Source: Sphingobacteriales bacterium
GTDB taxonomy: Bacteria; Bacteroidota; Bacteroidia; Sphingobacteriales; Sphingobacteriaceae
Length of the DNA: 33,808 nucleotides
NCBI GenBank assembly: GCA_004294495.1
Contig: REAS01000049.1
Coordinates: 1 to 33,808 of the forward strand
Reading direction: 5' to 3'
Below the pieces are notes generated by a model that saw only the letters and a program-made list of their open reading frames with translations, did no database searches and had not been told where the DNA came from. Below, in pieces: positions 15,875 through 24,805 of this stretch. The stretch's first letter is position 1. Every line of letters starts with the position of its first letter. The position numbers were made by a program, and so were the translations under genes.

Positions 15875-16978
15875 ATGAGTATCCAATACACCACATTACC
15901 TGCCATTTTATTATTAAAAGATGGAACTGTTTTTTATGGTAAAGCAGCCGGAAAAATTGGCACAACTACTGGCGAAATATGTTTTAATACAGGTATGACG
16001 GGATACCAAGAGGTTTTTACCGACCCATCGTACTTTGGACAAATTATGGTAACTACCAATGCGCATATTGGTAATTATGGTATAAAACACGATGAGTCGG
16101 AATCGGATACGATAAAAATTGCTGGGTTGGTTTGCAAAAACTTTAGCATACCGTACAGCCGCAAAGAGGGCGACCAATCGGTTCAAAACTATTTTCAAGA
16201 TGAGCACATTGTTGGAATTTGTGATATTGATACAAGGCAATTGGTGCGACATATTAGAGATAAAGGTGCAATGAATGCAATTATATCGTCCGAAATTTTA
16301 GATATTGAAGAGCTTAAAGCGATGTTAGAGCTAGTACCAAGCATGGATGGTTTAGAACTATCAAGCAAGGTAAGCACACAACAACCTTATTATTATGGAA
16401 ACCCCGATGCTTCAGTAAAGTTAGCTGTTTTGGATTTAGGCATTAAAAAAAATATACTCCGTAATTTTGATAACAGAGAGGTTTACGCAAAAATTTTCCC
16501 AGCTAAAACCACTTTTGCCGAAATGGAAGAATGGCAACCAAATGGCTATTTTATATCAAACGGGCCCGGCGATCCATCGGCAATGCCTTATGCTGTGGAT
16601 ACTGTAAAACAAATTTTAGAAAAAGATAAACCATTATTTGGCATTTGTTTAGGACACCAATTATTAGCGTTGGCAAACGGTGTAGGTACGGTAAAAATGT
16701 TTAATGGCCACCGTGGTATGAACCATCCTGTAAAAAATATTATTAAAGACCATTGCGAAGTAACCTCACAAAACCACGGTTTTGGGGTAATTGCCCAAGA
16801 TATCGAAAACTCAGACAAAGTAGAAATTACCCACATAAACCTTAACGATAAATCTATTGAAGGTATAAGGGTTAAAGGTAAAAAAGCGTTTTCGGTACAG
16901 TATCACCCCGAAAGTTCGCCTGGTCCGCATGATAGTCGTTATTTATTTGATGATTTTGTTGCGGTTATGAGAGGGTAA
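15875..16978 (+). CDS. carA: Carbamoyl-phosphate synthase small (glutaminase) subunit
   Basis: A 367-residue protein with both expected parts: the CarA-specific N-terminal domain (FYGKAAGKIGTTTGEICFNTGMTGYQE) and a class I glutamine amidotransferase domain with C258 in GICLGHQLLALANG and H344/E346 in VQYHPESSPGPHDS. It releases ammonia from glutamine for the CarB subunit, feeding pyrimidine and arginine synthesis. carB is not adjacent here; the next gene is convergent with a 2-nt gap. Confidence 0.96.
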   Translation: MSIQYTTLPAILLLKDGTVFYGKAAGKIGTTTGEICFNTGMTGYQEVFTDPSYFGQIMVTTNAHIGNYGIKHDESESDTIKIAGLVCKNFSIPYSRKEGDQSVQNYFQDEHIVGICDIDTRQLVRHIRDKGAMNAIISSEILDIEELKAMLELVPSMDGLELSSKVSTQQPYYYGNPDASVKLAVLDLGIKKNILRNFDNREVYAKIFPAKTTFAEMEEWQPNGYFISNGPGDPSAMPYAVDTVKQILEKDKPLFGICLGHQLLALANGVGTVKMFNGHRGMNHPVKNIIKDHCEVTSQNHGFGVIAQDIENSDKVEITHINLNDKSIEGIRVKGKKAFSVQYHPESSPGPHDSRYLFDDFVAVMRG

Positions 16979-16980
16979 TT

Positions 16981-18552
16981 TTATTTTATCATACCCAAAA
17001 CATTGCGTAAATAGTTATCTAAAATTGTGGTATCAACTACATCGCTAATTAAGCTAATGTGCAAATCTGGGCGTATTACAATCATTTTTCTTTCGCCTGT
17101 TACAATTTCAAAAGCATCAAAAATATTTTTGTTTGCTGTTGTTGCTGGTAGGTAGTTAAAGGTTAAATTATAGTTTGTTTTTATCCATTTGGCTAGGCTA
17201 AATAAATTTGGAGGTGTAAGGTAACCCAAAATTAGCAACACAAAACTATTACCCGAACACCAATTGTGTAAATTGGTTTGCTGTTTTGTTTTTTCATCAA
17301 AAATGGGTAAATAAGGTACCCTATCGCCTGCTTTTATTTTGGTTGAGGTGCTTAAGTGTAAGTTTATTTTACTATTGCGGTAATTAATGCCCGTATAAGA
17401 AACGGTATTAAAAAGCTTAGCCGACAATTTTTTATTGATTGAAAACCAATTAATTAAGTGTTTTAATGCAAAGTATCTTAGTGCCATTATGAATACATTT
17501 TGCGATGCTAAAAAGGTAAAAGCCCTATCGGCGGTTTTTAGCATTTTTTTGGCTACGGGTATTCTTTCAATAGCGTACGATTTTAAAATTTTAGGATGTA
17601 ATTGTTGGTTTAAAACCCCCGCTAACTTCCAACCTAGGTTATAAGCGTTTTGTAAACTGGTATTTATACCTATGTTGCTTGTAGGTGAAAGGGTGTGTGC
17701 TGCATGGCCAATAAAAAAGCAATTATCAATACTATAATTTGAAGCTATTTTATGTTGCAATTGGTAGGTAAAAAACTCGGTACATTTTTCAATATCTAAA
17801 TTTTTATTTATTATAAGCTGAATATGCGGCTGCACATCCACGAAAGTGATATTTTTTTTAGCTGCTATTTGTTTAGGTATTTTACCTGTAACCCTAAAAG
17901 TGTTTTCGGTTTTTAGTGGAAAAATGGCAACAAAATCTTTTTTTGAAATGTAAAAATTAGCTCCTTTTTGGATATTAAAATTAGTTAATTTAAAATCGGC
18001 TATGTAATATTTTTTTGGAGAGGTTGCGCCATTAAATTCAATATTTAATAATCTACGTACGCTACTATCGCCATCAATTAAATAGGTGCAATACCAAGTT
18101 TTAATTTCGCCCCTGTGGTTTACAATTATTTTTACACCATCTGTATCTTTTTCGATGTTTACCAAATCGGTATCCCAGTAAATGGGGCAACAATGTGTAG
18201 TGAGGTAATTAATTAAAAGTTGATTGTTTGTGTTTTGATCTAAAATATGTATAAAAGGAAATTGGGTTTTGTCAACACCAAAATCGCCGAAAGGCAAATT
18301 TGCCAATGGTTTACCCTTTTGGTTTAGATTTAAAAAACTAATTTTTTTACCATTAGCCAATGCTTGTTCTGCTATTCGCATTTGTTGATAAACCTCTAAT
18401 GATTTAGAATTTAAGTACAATAATTTTGCTGTGTTATGGTTTGTTTTACCATCAATTATTAAAGGGTGTACACCAAAACGTAATAGTTGTGCAGCCAGCA
18501 TTAACCCCGCTGTGCAAGCACCAACTATAATTACTTTTGGGTTTGTTTCCAT
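16981..18552 (-). CDS. FAD-dependent monooxygenase-like protein with altered FAD motifs
   Basis: A 523-residue protein with the layout of class A aromatic hydroxylases (PheA/TfdB/MhpA group): N-terminal Rossmann start, a middle DG motif (LIDGDSSVRR, 158-167), the second FAD motif with PTSNIGINTSLQNAYNLGWKLA (290-311), and a thioredoxin-like C-terminal domain. Two positions deviate: the dinucleotide motif reads GACTAG (11-16), with Cys13 in place of the second Gly, and the GDAAH motif reads GHAAH (282-286), with His in place of the Asp that contacts FAD. The frame is intact. It may have reduced FAD affinity, a changed role, or be early in decay. Encoded 3 nt after the methyltransferase, likely one transcript. 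Confidence 0.75.
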   Translation of the reverse strand: METNPKVIIVGACTAGLMLAAQLLRFGVHPLIIDGKTNHNTAKLLYLNSKSLEVYQQMRIAEQALANGKKISFLNLNQKGKPLANLPFGDFGVDKTQFPFIHILDQNTNNQLLINYLTTHCCPIYWDTDLVNIEKDTDGVKIIVNHRGEIKTWYCTYLIDGDSSVRRLLNIEFNGATSPKKYYIADFKLTNFNIQKGANFYISKKDFVAIFPLKTENTFRVTGKIPKQIAAKKNITFVDVQPHIQLIINKNLDIEKCTEFFTYQLQHKIASNYSIDNCFFIGHAAHTLSPTSNIGINTSLQNAYNLGWKLAGVLNQQLHPKILKSYAIERIPVAKKMLKTADRAFTFLASQNVFIMALRYFALKHLINWFSINKKLSAKLFNTVSYTGINYRNSKINLHLSTSTKIKAGDRVPYLPIFDEKTKQQTNLHNWCSGNSFVLLILGYLTPPNLFSLAKWIKTNYNLTFNYLPATTANKNIFDAFEIVTGERKMIVIRPDLHISLISDVVDTTILDNYLRNVLGMIK

Positions 18553-18555
18553 TAT

Positions 18556-19269
18556 TTACCTATTCCTATACAACAAAAATATGGCTGGTTTTTTATGTAA
18601 ATCGGGTATTTCTTTCCGCCAGTCGGCAATAGATTTTGATTTTATAAACTCATCATCGGCAGTTATATTTGCGGCAATACAAAGGCGGGTATCTGGCTTA
18701 CAAGCTTTTAAAACAGTATCTAAAAATGGGTTGTTTCTAAAAGGGGTTTCAATAAATATTTGGGTTTGGCCTAATTTTTCTGATGTTAATTCTAAATCTT
18801 TAATTTTTCTGTCCCTATCGGCCTTATCAATAGGTAAGTAACCGTAAAAAGCAAAACTTTGGCCGTTAAAACCCGATGCCATTAGTGCTAATAAAATAGA
18901 ACTTGGGCCAACTAAAGGCACTACTTTTATGTTTCGGCGATGTGCTTCGGCAACAATATCGGCACCTGGGTCGGCAACGCCTGGGCAGCCAGCTTCGCTC
19001 ATAAAACCTAAATTATTGCCTGCTTCTAAGCCTTTTAAATAGGTTGATGTGCTTACGTTACGGTTGTGTTTACTATAATCGTGAATTATTAAGCTGCTTT
19101 GAGGGGTTGTAAGTCCGGCATTTTTTAGGCATTTTCTTGCCGTTTTTTCGTTCTCAACAATATATTCGTTTATGCTGTTTAGCGTATTTATTAAATAAGG
19201 TGTTAACGATTTGCTTTCGGCACCTTCGGCCAATACAACGGGTATTAAATATAATGTTCCTTTTTCCAT
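18556..19269 (-). CDS. RsmI-like tetrapyrrole-methylase-family methyltransferase
   Basis: A 237-residue SAM-dependent methyltransferase. SEAGCPGVADPGA (91-103) and VGPSS (120-124) are the hallmark motifs shared with RsmI (16S rRNA C1402 2'-O-methyltransferase), and FYGYLP follows as in that family. The usual RsmI start with PIGNLxD is replaced by LIPVVLAEG, so this looks like the variant paralogue found in Bacteroidota, and I do not assign the gene symbol. Its substrate could be rRNA or something else. Divergent from the metallophosphoesterase across the second mosaic repeat. Confidence 0.8.
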   Translation of the reverse strand: MEKGTLYLIPVVLAEGAESKSLTPYLINTLNSINEYIVENEKTARKCLKNAGLTTPQSSLIIHDYSKHNRNVSTSTYLKGLEAGNNLGFMSEAGCPGVADPGADIVAEAHRRNIKVVPLVGPSSILLALMASGFNGQSFAFYGYLPIDKADRDRKIKDLELTSEKLGQTQIFIETPFRNNPFLDTVLKACKPDTRLCIAANITADDEFIKSKSIADWRKEIPDLHKKPAIFLLYRNR

Positions 19270-19320
19270 AGGTGCAATTTAAGGGTTTTTTAGGTTTAAT
19301 TTTTGTGGAATATGAAATGG

Positions 19321-19328
19321 TATTTTTG
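19321..19328 (+). promoter_or_regulatory. -7 promoter element ahead of mosaic repeat copy 2
   Basis: TATTTTTG fits TAnnTTTG on the plus strand; TTTG at 19302-19305 is a possible -33 box though the 15-nt spacing is short. If used, the transcript would carry the whole repeat element as a 5' leader of about 300 nt before the metallophosphoesterase. Confidence 0.4.
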
Positions 19329-19340
19329 CGTTAAAAAAAA

Positions 19341-19609
19341 GTCGTAAGTTAATTAGTCGTAAGTTAAAATAGTTAAAATAGTCGTAAGTCAATTAGTCGT
19401 AAGTCAAAATAGTTAATTAGTCGTAAGTCAAATTAGTCGTAAGTCAAAATAGTCTTTATCTTCGTTAAAAAAAAGACTATCTACATCATAAAAATGACTT
19501 ACGACTAAAATAACTTACGACTAGATAAACTTACGACTATAAAAAAGACTATCTACATCATAAAAATGACTTACGACTAAAATAACTTACGACTAGATAA
19601 ACTTAAGAC
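19341..19609 (+). repeat. Mosaic GTCGTAAGT repeat element, copy 2
   Basis: Six exact GTCGTAAGT copies (19341, 19356, 19381, 19396, 19420, 19436), then the 17-bp core TAGTCTTTATCTTCGTT (19450-19466), then five exact ACTTACGAC copies (19497, 19513, 19529, 19569, 19585) and a variant (19601). The second half is a 72-bp tandem duplication, with GACTATCTACATCAT at 19475 and 19547. The core is the exact reverse complement of 13429-13445 in copy 1, and the order of parts is the same when copy 1 is read on the minus strand. Lies between divergent genes. Confidence 0.92.
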
Positions 19610-19636
19610 TATAAAAAGCTCTCGATAAAAAAACTG

Positions 19637-20887
19637 ATGAACCGGATTATACCTTTACTTATTATAGCTGGCATTTTGCTAGTTTTCGATTTATACATTT
19701 ACAACGCTATAATTGGCCTTTACCCAAAATGGGTTCAAAAAAAGCAACGAAATTTTACCTTGATTTGGTGGGGATATACTTTTTTGCTTATTGCCGGTAT
19801 TTTTGTAAGTATTTATACAAATATTAGGTTAGGTGTTAGAGCCATTTTGTTAGTGGCATTCTTTATGACATTTGTAAGCAAGTTTTTTTTTATTCCAATT
19901 CTTTTGATTGATGATTTTAGAAGATTAATAGTTTGGTTTAAGCGCAAGTTAAATCAAAAGAAAGAACCATTATTAGTAGAAAACGGTATTTCCAGATCGG
20001 ATTTTTTGGTTAAAAGCGGAATGGCGGTTGCTGTACTTCCGTTTGCTACGTTAAGTTATGGCATAATTTCGGGAGCTTACGATTACAGGGTTAAACGCCA
20101 AACATTATACCTACCCAATTTACCTAAAGCATTCGATGGTATTATACTAGGGCAAATATCCGACATACATTCAGGTTCTTTTTACAATAAAAAAGCAGTT
20201 GCTGGTGGTGTTAATTTATTGCTAAAAGAAAAACCCGATTTTATTTTTTTTACTGGCGATTTGGTTAACAACCGAGCCGATGAAATGAAAGATTATCAGG
20301 ATATTTTTTCGAAAATTAAAGCGCCTTTAGGTGTGTTTTCGGTTTTAGGTAATCATGATTATGGGATGTACGAAAAATGGTCGTCGGAGAAAGCCCGCTT
20401 AAAAAACCTAGATGATTTAAAGCAGACCCATAAATTAATGGGTTGGGATTTATTGATGAACCAGAATAGAAGTATAAAGGTTGATGGCCAAGAAATTGGG
20501 ATTTTAGGTATTGAAAATTGGGGTGGTGGCAGGTTTCCAAAATATGGTAGAATGAGTGAAGCTATTAAACACACAGAGAATTACCCGGTAAAACTTCTTC
20601 TATCTCACGACCCATCGCATTGGCAAGCGCAAATATTACCCAATTACCCACAAATAGATGTGGCTTTTGCTGGCCATACCCATGGTGCACAATTTGGCGT
20701 AGAAACTAAAGATTTTAAATGGAGCCCTGTACAATATCTTTACAAAGAATGGGATGGTTTATACCAACAAAACAACCAACAAATTTATGTTAATGTGGGT
20801 TTCGGGTTTTTAGGTTACCCGGGCAGGGTGGGTATTTTACCCGAAATTACAATTTTTGAACTTAAAGCGGGCAAACAGCCCATTTAG
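19637..20887 (+). CDS. Membrane-anchored metallophosphoesterase (YkuE/calcineurin-like)
   Basis: A 416-residue protein. The N-terminal 150 residues carry three hydrophobic helices (3-24, 42-60, 70-92) and a further one near 125-145. The phosphoesterase domain follows, with the metal ligands in ISDIHSG (D176, H178), FTGDLV (D208), LGNHD (N239, H240, D241), LLSHDP and AGHTHG. This is the architecture of YkuE-like enzymes, whose members act on lipid-linked or sugar phosphates at the membrane; the substrate here is unknown. Start ATG at 19637 follows the mosaic repeat. The UbiA-like gene starts 24 nt downstream. Confidence 0.9.
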   Translation: MNRIIPLLIIAGILLVFDLYIYNAIIGLYPKWVQKKQRNFTLIWWGYTFLLIAGIFVSIYTNIRLGVRAILLVAFFMTFVSKFFFIPILLIDDFRRLIVWFKRKLNQKKEPLLVENGISRSDFLVKSGMAVAVLPFATLSYGIISGAYDYRVKRQTLYLPNLPKAFDGIILGQISDIHSGSFYNKKAVAGGVNLLLKEKPDFIFFTGDLVNNRADEMKDYQDIFSKIKAPLGVFSVLGNHDYGMYEKWSSEKARLKNLDDLKQTHKLMGWDLLMNQNRSIKVDGQEIGILGIENWGGGRFPKYGRMSEAIKHTENYPVKLLLSHDPSHWQAQILPNYPQIDVAFAGHTHGAQFGVETKDFKWSPVQYLYKEWDGLYQQNNQQIYVNVGFGFLGYPGRVGILPEITIFELKAGKQPI

Positions 20888-20911
20888 TAAATTTAAAACC
20901 AGGTGTTTTAA

Positions 20912-21778
20912 ATGAAAAAAATAATTTACAAAAGCTTAGATTTTTTACTGTTTGGTAATGTTTTTGTTGCTGTTTGCGCTGTTGTACAAGCTTTGGTAAC
21001 GTATAGTTTTTTTGGTTTAAAACCAGATTCAAAGGTTTGCGGCTTTTTGTTTTTTTCAACGTTTGCTTATTACAATTTTTGCTTGCTTATAAACAAAACA
21101 AAAGCAAGTTTATATCCTCAACGTGATAGAAATAATTGGTTTTTTGCCCATCGTAACTTAAATTTAACGCTTACAATAATTGCTGGTTTTGCAACAGTTC
21201 CATTTTTTTTAGCTTTAAATTATTGGCCTAAAGTTTTGGTTCTTTTTTTGGGATTTCTATCGGCCACATACAATTTTCCCCAACATTGGATGTACAGTAG
21301 GTTTATTAATTTGCGAAATATAAAAGGACTAAAACTTTTTTTAATAGCTTTTGTGTGGGTATTAAGTGTGGTTTTACTTCCTGTTTTGCAGACAAGTATT
21401 TTTATCCCCCAAAGGGAAATTACACTTTTAATAATTAAACAATTTTTACTTTTTGTAGCGGTAACCATACCTTTTGATGTACGAGATTTTATGGAAGATA
21501 ATGCATCGAATTTAAAAACAGTACCTATAATTTGGGGCATTAAAAATGCTTATTGTTTTTCAATAACGTTATTACTAATTAATTTACTTCTTGTTTTTTG
21601 TTTTAAAAATTTAACATTTAATAGCAATTTTTTTGCATCGGTTTTTACCCCACTTTTAGCAGTTTTTGTAATTTTAAGCTCGGGCTTACGCAAAAGCAAA
21701 TACTACTATTTTTTATATTTAGATGGTATTTTAGTTGTACAATACTTATTATTGGTAGTTTTTAACATTTTAAAATGA
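20912..21778 (+). CDS. UbiA-like multi-pass membrane protein
   Basis: A 288-residue protein with about eight membrane helices. DVRDFMEDNASNLKTVP (189-205) matches the second Asp-rich motif of UbiA prenyltransferases (DxxxD followed by KTxP), and the helix spacing agrees. The first motif NxxxDxxxD cannot be found at its expected place around residues 55-65 (YNFCLLINKTK), so prenyl-diphosphate binding is doubtful. Overlaps the MOSC gene by 4 nt (ATGA). Confidence 0.6.
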   Translation: MKKIIYKSLDFLLFGNVFVAVCAVVQALVTYSFFGLKPDSKVCGFLFFSTFAYYNFCLLINKTKASLYPQRDRNNWFFAHRNLNLTLTIIAGFATVPFFLALNYWPKVLVLFLGFLSATYNFPQHWMYSRFINLRNIKGLKLFLIAFVWVLSVVLLPVLQTSIFIPQREITLLIIKQFLLFVAVTIPFDVRDFMEDNASNLKTVPIIWGIKNAYCFSITLLLINLLLVFCFKNLTFNSNFFASVFTPLLAVFVILSSGLRKSKYYYFLYLDGILVVQYLLLVVFNILK

Positions 21779-22437
21779 ATAAGAATATAAACATACAATC
21801 AATTAACCTTAAAGAAAAAGGGGAGTTAATGGTTGCTAAACACCAAACTGCGTTAACAGCTTATGATAAACAACCCACACAAAACAAACTGGTTTATTTA
21901 ACAAATACAGGTTTTGTTGGCGATACGGTTGTAAACACTAAATACCACGGCGGTAACGATAAAGCTATTTGCTGCTACAATGCCGATAAGTTTGCATATT
22001 GGAAAAACACACTAAATATTAATATGCAACCTGGAGCATTTGGCGAAAACTTAACCTTAATTGGCAATGCGGCTTTAGAAGAAAACGTTTTTATTGGCGA
22101 TAGGTATCAATTGGGTGAAAGTATTGTTGAAGTATCGGAACCTAGGGGACCATGTTATATGATTGGCATACGGTATAACTATAAAAAATTTCCGCAGCTT
22201 TGCCAACAAACAGGTTTTACGGGTTTTTATTTGCGAACTATAAAAGAGGGAAATGTTAGTGTTAACGATAGGTTAATTCACTTAAGTGCGCATCCGCAAA
22301 AAATATCGGTTATGAGCGTTAACTACACCCGTTACCACGATAACAAAAACAGAGAACGTTTAGAGATACTTGTAAATTTAACACAACTTACTTTAGAGTG
22401 GCGACAAAAATTTGAGACTTTATTAAATAAATTATGA
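21775..22437 (+). CDS. MOSC domain protein (YiiM-like)
   Basis: A 220-residue MOSC protein. KYHGGNDKAICCYN (56-69), PGAFGENLTL and the conserved cysteine C127 in EPRGPCYMI are the family marks; MOSC domains handle the molybdenum cofactor sulfur or reduce N-hydroxylated substrates. A C-terminal part (LVNLTQLTLEWRQKFE) resembles the 3-alpha tail of YiiM. Starts within the stop of the UbiA-like gene. It makes sense in a genome that also has the moaD-moaE-mobA genes at 29-30.7 kb, though the loci are separate. Convergent with the response regulator, 2-nt gap. Confidence 0.9.
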   Translation: MNKNINIQSINLKEKGELMVAKHQTALTAYDKQPTQNKLVYLTNTGFVGDTVVNTKYHGGNDKAICCYNADKFAYWKNTLNINMQPGAFGENLTLIGNAALEENVFIGDRYQLGESIVEVSEPRGPCYMIGIRYNYKKFPQLCQQTGFTGFYLRTIKEGNVSVNDRLIHLSAHPQKISVMSVNYTRYHDNKNRERLEILVNLTQLTLEWRQKFETLLNKL

Positions 22438-22439
22438 AC

Positions 22440-23126
22440 TTATGGTGTAAATTTATAACCTAACCCTCTAACCGTTTGTAAAAATTCCGATTCTTCAACA
22501 TCGCCATCTAATTTTTTTCGCAATCTAACAATATGCATATCTAAGGTTCGTGTGTTAACATTTGCTTCGTAACCCCAAATTTCCATCATTAAATCTTCTC
22601 TGCTAACAGTTTCGTTTATGTGGTTAAAAAAGTAAATAAGTATGCGGTTTTCTAAAATGGTTAGTTCTATTTTTTCATCGCCTTTATAAACAGTGTGCGT
22701 ATTTGGGTGGTGTACCATATTACCAAACTTAAGTGGCTCAATTTTTTCGGCACTATGAAAATATTTAATTTTATTATCTAACATAGCTATTAAAACATCC
22801 ATGCTAAAAGGCTTCGTTATATAATCTGAAACCCCAAAATTGTAGGCAATTATTTTATCCAAATCTTGAGCTTTCGCAGTCATCATTATCACAATGTTTT
22901 CGAAACCCTTGGCTCTTAATGCAGTGCAAATTTGCGAACCGTCTTTGCCAGGAAGCATCCAATCTAGTAAAACTAAATCGGGTTGTTCGTTTAATATTAA
23001 CTCTTCGGCTAAATTACCATCACTTGTTTGTATAACAGTAAAGCCTTCGTTATTTAAACGATGAGTAATTAAAAACCTAAGGTTTTCATCGTCTTCAATT
23101 ATTGCAATTTTAATTTTTTTTTTCAT
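22440..23126 (-). CDS. OmpR/PhoB-family response regulator
   Basis: A 228-residue two-domain regulator. Receiver: acidic pair D12/D13 (IIEDDENL), phosphoacceptor D55 in LVLLDWMLPG, Thr in MTAKAQD and the Lys in YITKPFS. C-terminal winged helix: SREDLMMEIWGYEANVNTRTLDMHIVRLRKKL and the RGLGYKF end. It starts 2 nt after the histidine kinase gene and is the third gene of the operon with the S9-like lipoprotein. Regulon unknown. Confidence 0.95.
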   Translation of the reverse strand: MKKKIKIAIIEDDENLRFLITHRLNNEGFTVIQTSDGNLAEELILNEQPDLVLLDWMLPGKDGSQICTALRAKGFENIVIMMTAKAQDLDKIIAYNFGVSDYITKPFSMDVLIAMLDNKIKYFHSAEKIEPLKFGNMVHHPNTHTVYKGDEKIELTILENRILIYFFNHINETVSREDLMMEIWGYEANVNTRTLDMHIVRLRKKLDGDVEESEFLQTVRGLGYKFTP

Positions 23127-23128
23127 TA

Positions 23129-24802
23129 TTATAATGGATTTTGAGGTAAAATAATTTCAAAAATAGAACCTTTATCAATTTTACTTGTAACATTTATGCT
23201 TCCGTTCATAAAAACCACCAGTTCTTTGCAAAAAGCTAAGCCTAAACCTACGCTACCTTGCTGATTATATTGGTTTTGTATTCTATAAAATTTCTTAAAT
23301 ATATTTGTAAGCTCGTTCGTTTTTATGCCTATTCCTTTGTCGGAAAAATAAAAATGAATGTTTTTACGCATACTAACTATTTTAATCGTTAAAAATTTAT
23401 TGCCGGGCGATGAGTATTTGTAAGCATTATCCATTAAATTTTGAAAAATACTATTTAAGAAAACAGGATCTGAATAAAATATAGGAATTTTTGAAATTTC
23501 TAATTCAATTTCATAATCAGCATATTTTAACTGAAATGAGTCTACAATATTTTGAGCAAATATTTCTAGGTTTATTTTCTCGTATTTAATTTTAATTGAT
23601 TTTGTTTCTAGTTGAGTAAACGAAAGTAACTTATTCATTAAATTATTTAGCTTATCGGCTTCTTCATCTAATATTTTTCCGTAATGATTTTTTTCGTAAG
23701 TGCTTAATTCTATTGCGCTTTTAATATTGTTACCTGCTATTTTAATTACCGCAACGGGTGTTTTAAATTCGTGAGTAAAATTATTTATAAAATCGTACTG
23801 CAATTTAAATAGCTTGTGGTTTGTGTTTAAGTTTCGGAATAATAAAAAAGTTATAAACGAGAGTATTAAATAAACAACGATAATTGAGATAGCAATAGGA
23901 AAAAAACGGTTGTTAACTTCTTTACTAATAAAATTTCGTTCGCTAGCGAAATATAATTTATAATCGGCAAAAGCACCCGACATGTTCAAATTTGTTGTGA
24001 GTAAATTAGACTGTTTGTAAACAGGGTCGTACGATATTCTTCTAAGACTAATAAATTGGTAAAGTTCGGGATGGGTGTTTATTATTGGGATATTAAAAGG
24101 GTTTAACTCAAATGATAACACATCTTGGTCGTATAATGGGGCTTTTATCTGTTTATTAATCATTAACTCTTTATATACTAATAAATCATCGGGACGTGGT
24201 ATTCCCATAAATGTTATGCGATTGTTTGATACGTTAAAAAAAGTTTTATAAATAACATCAGACGCCAGGCTTTTTACACTATCCGTTTTTTCTATTAAAT
24301 GGCAAAACCGTAACGCAATTTTATTAAAATCATCGCTTTTATCTAAAGTATAACCATCCTGCTCATTGTTTTTAAATATTAATTGAGATTCTTGATTAAC
24401 GTTTTTTCTAAATCTGTATAACTTTTTAATTCCTACAGATAAATTACCATATTTAAACCCGTTGTTAATTTGTTGGTTACTAATTTCAGAGTCGTAAAAC
24501 GTTATTTGGTTTACAAAAGCGTATTTATTTAAAATATTATTTGCGTAGGCAGATGCAGAAGAAGAATCTAAATATCCTTGATAGTAGGAGATTTGCGGAA
24601 TTTCATACTGAAATAAATTATTATATGGCTCAAAAGATTTTTCCATTACTTCAATTTTTAGAGACGAAAATTCGCTTTCTACATACTTGCGAGCTAAATT
24701 AAATCCCAAAAATAAAGCAAAAATTAATGAAATAGATATAAGCACCAAAAAACACACAATTAATATGAAATTTTTTTTATAGTTGCTAGGGGCTGATAAC
24801 AT
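23129..24802 (-). CDS. Sensor histidine kinase, two-transmembrane, large periplasmic domain
   Basis: A 557-residue kinase. Helix 1 is about 11-34, helix 2 about 301-322, leaving a periplasmic domain of roughly 265 residues with no recognisable Pfam-type motif. Then the phosphoacceptor H344 in FINNFTHEFKTPVAVIK, N-box FQNLMDNAYKYS (453-464), D488 in SDKGIGI, FKKFYR and GLGLAFCKELV. Translation starts 3 nt after the stop of the pseudo-peptidase gene, and the regulator follows 2 nt later. The periplasmic domain, beside a lipoprotein partner, suggests sensing of an envelope signal. Confidence 0.94.
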   Translation of the reverse strand: MLSAPSNYKKNFILIVCFLVLISISLIFALFLGFNLARKYVESEFSSLKIEVMEKSFEPYNNLFQYEIPQISYYQGYLDSSSASAYANNILNKYAFVNQITFYDSEISNQQINNGFKYGNLSVGIKKLYRFRKNVNQESQLIFKNNEQDGYTLDKSDDFNKIALRFCHLIEKTDSVKSLASDVIYKTFFNVSNNRITFMGIPRPDDLLVYKELMINKQIKAPLYDQDVLSFELNPFNIPIINTHPELYQFISLRRISYDPVYKQSNLLTTNLNMSGAFADYKLYFASERNFISKEVNNRFFPIAISIIVVYLILSFITFLLFRNLNTNHKLFKLQYDFINNFTHEFKTPVAVIKIAGNNIKSAIELSTYEKNHYGKILDEEADKLNNLMNKLLSFTQLETKSIKIKYEKINLEIFAQNIVDSFQLKYADYEIELEISKIPIFYSDPVFLNSIFQNLMDNAYKYSSPGNKFLTIKIVSMRKNIHFYFSDKGIGIKTNELTNIFKKFYRIQNQYNQQGSVGLGLAFCKELVVFMNGSINVTSKIDKGSIFEIILPQNPL

Positions 24803-24805
24803 GGA

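Noticed and set aside
17435-17644. Plus-strand open frame within the FAD monooxygenase gene
   Set aside because: Antisense to a conserved frame and without recognisable pattern.
13225-19609. CRISPR arrays made of the GTCGTAAGT repeats
   Set aside because: Repeats are only 9 bp, occur in both orientations, the intervals vary and are themselves repeated at 72 bp, and there are no cas genes.
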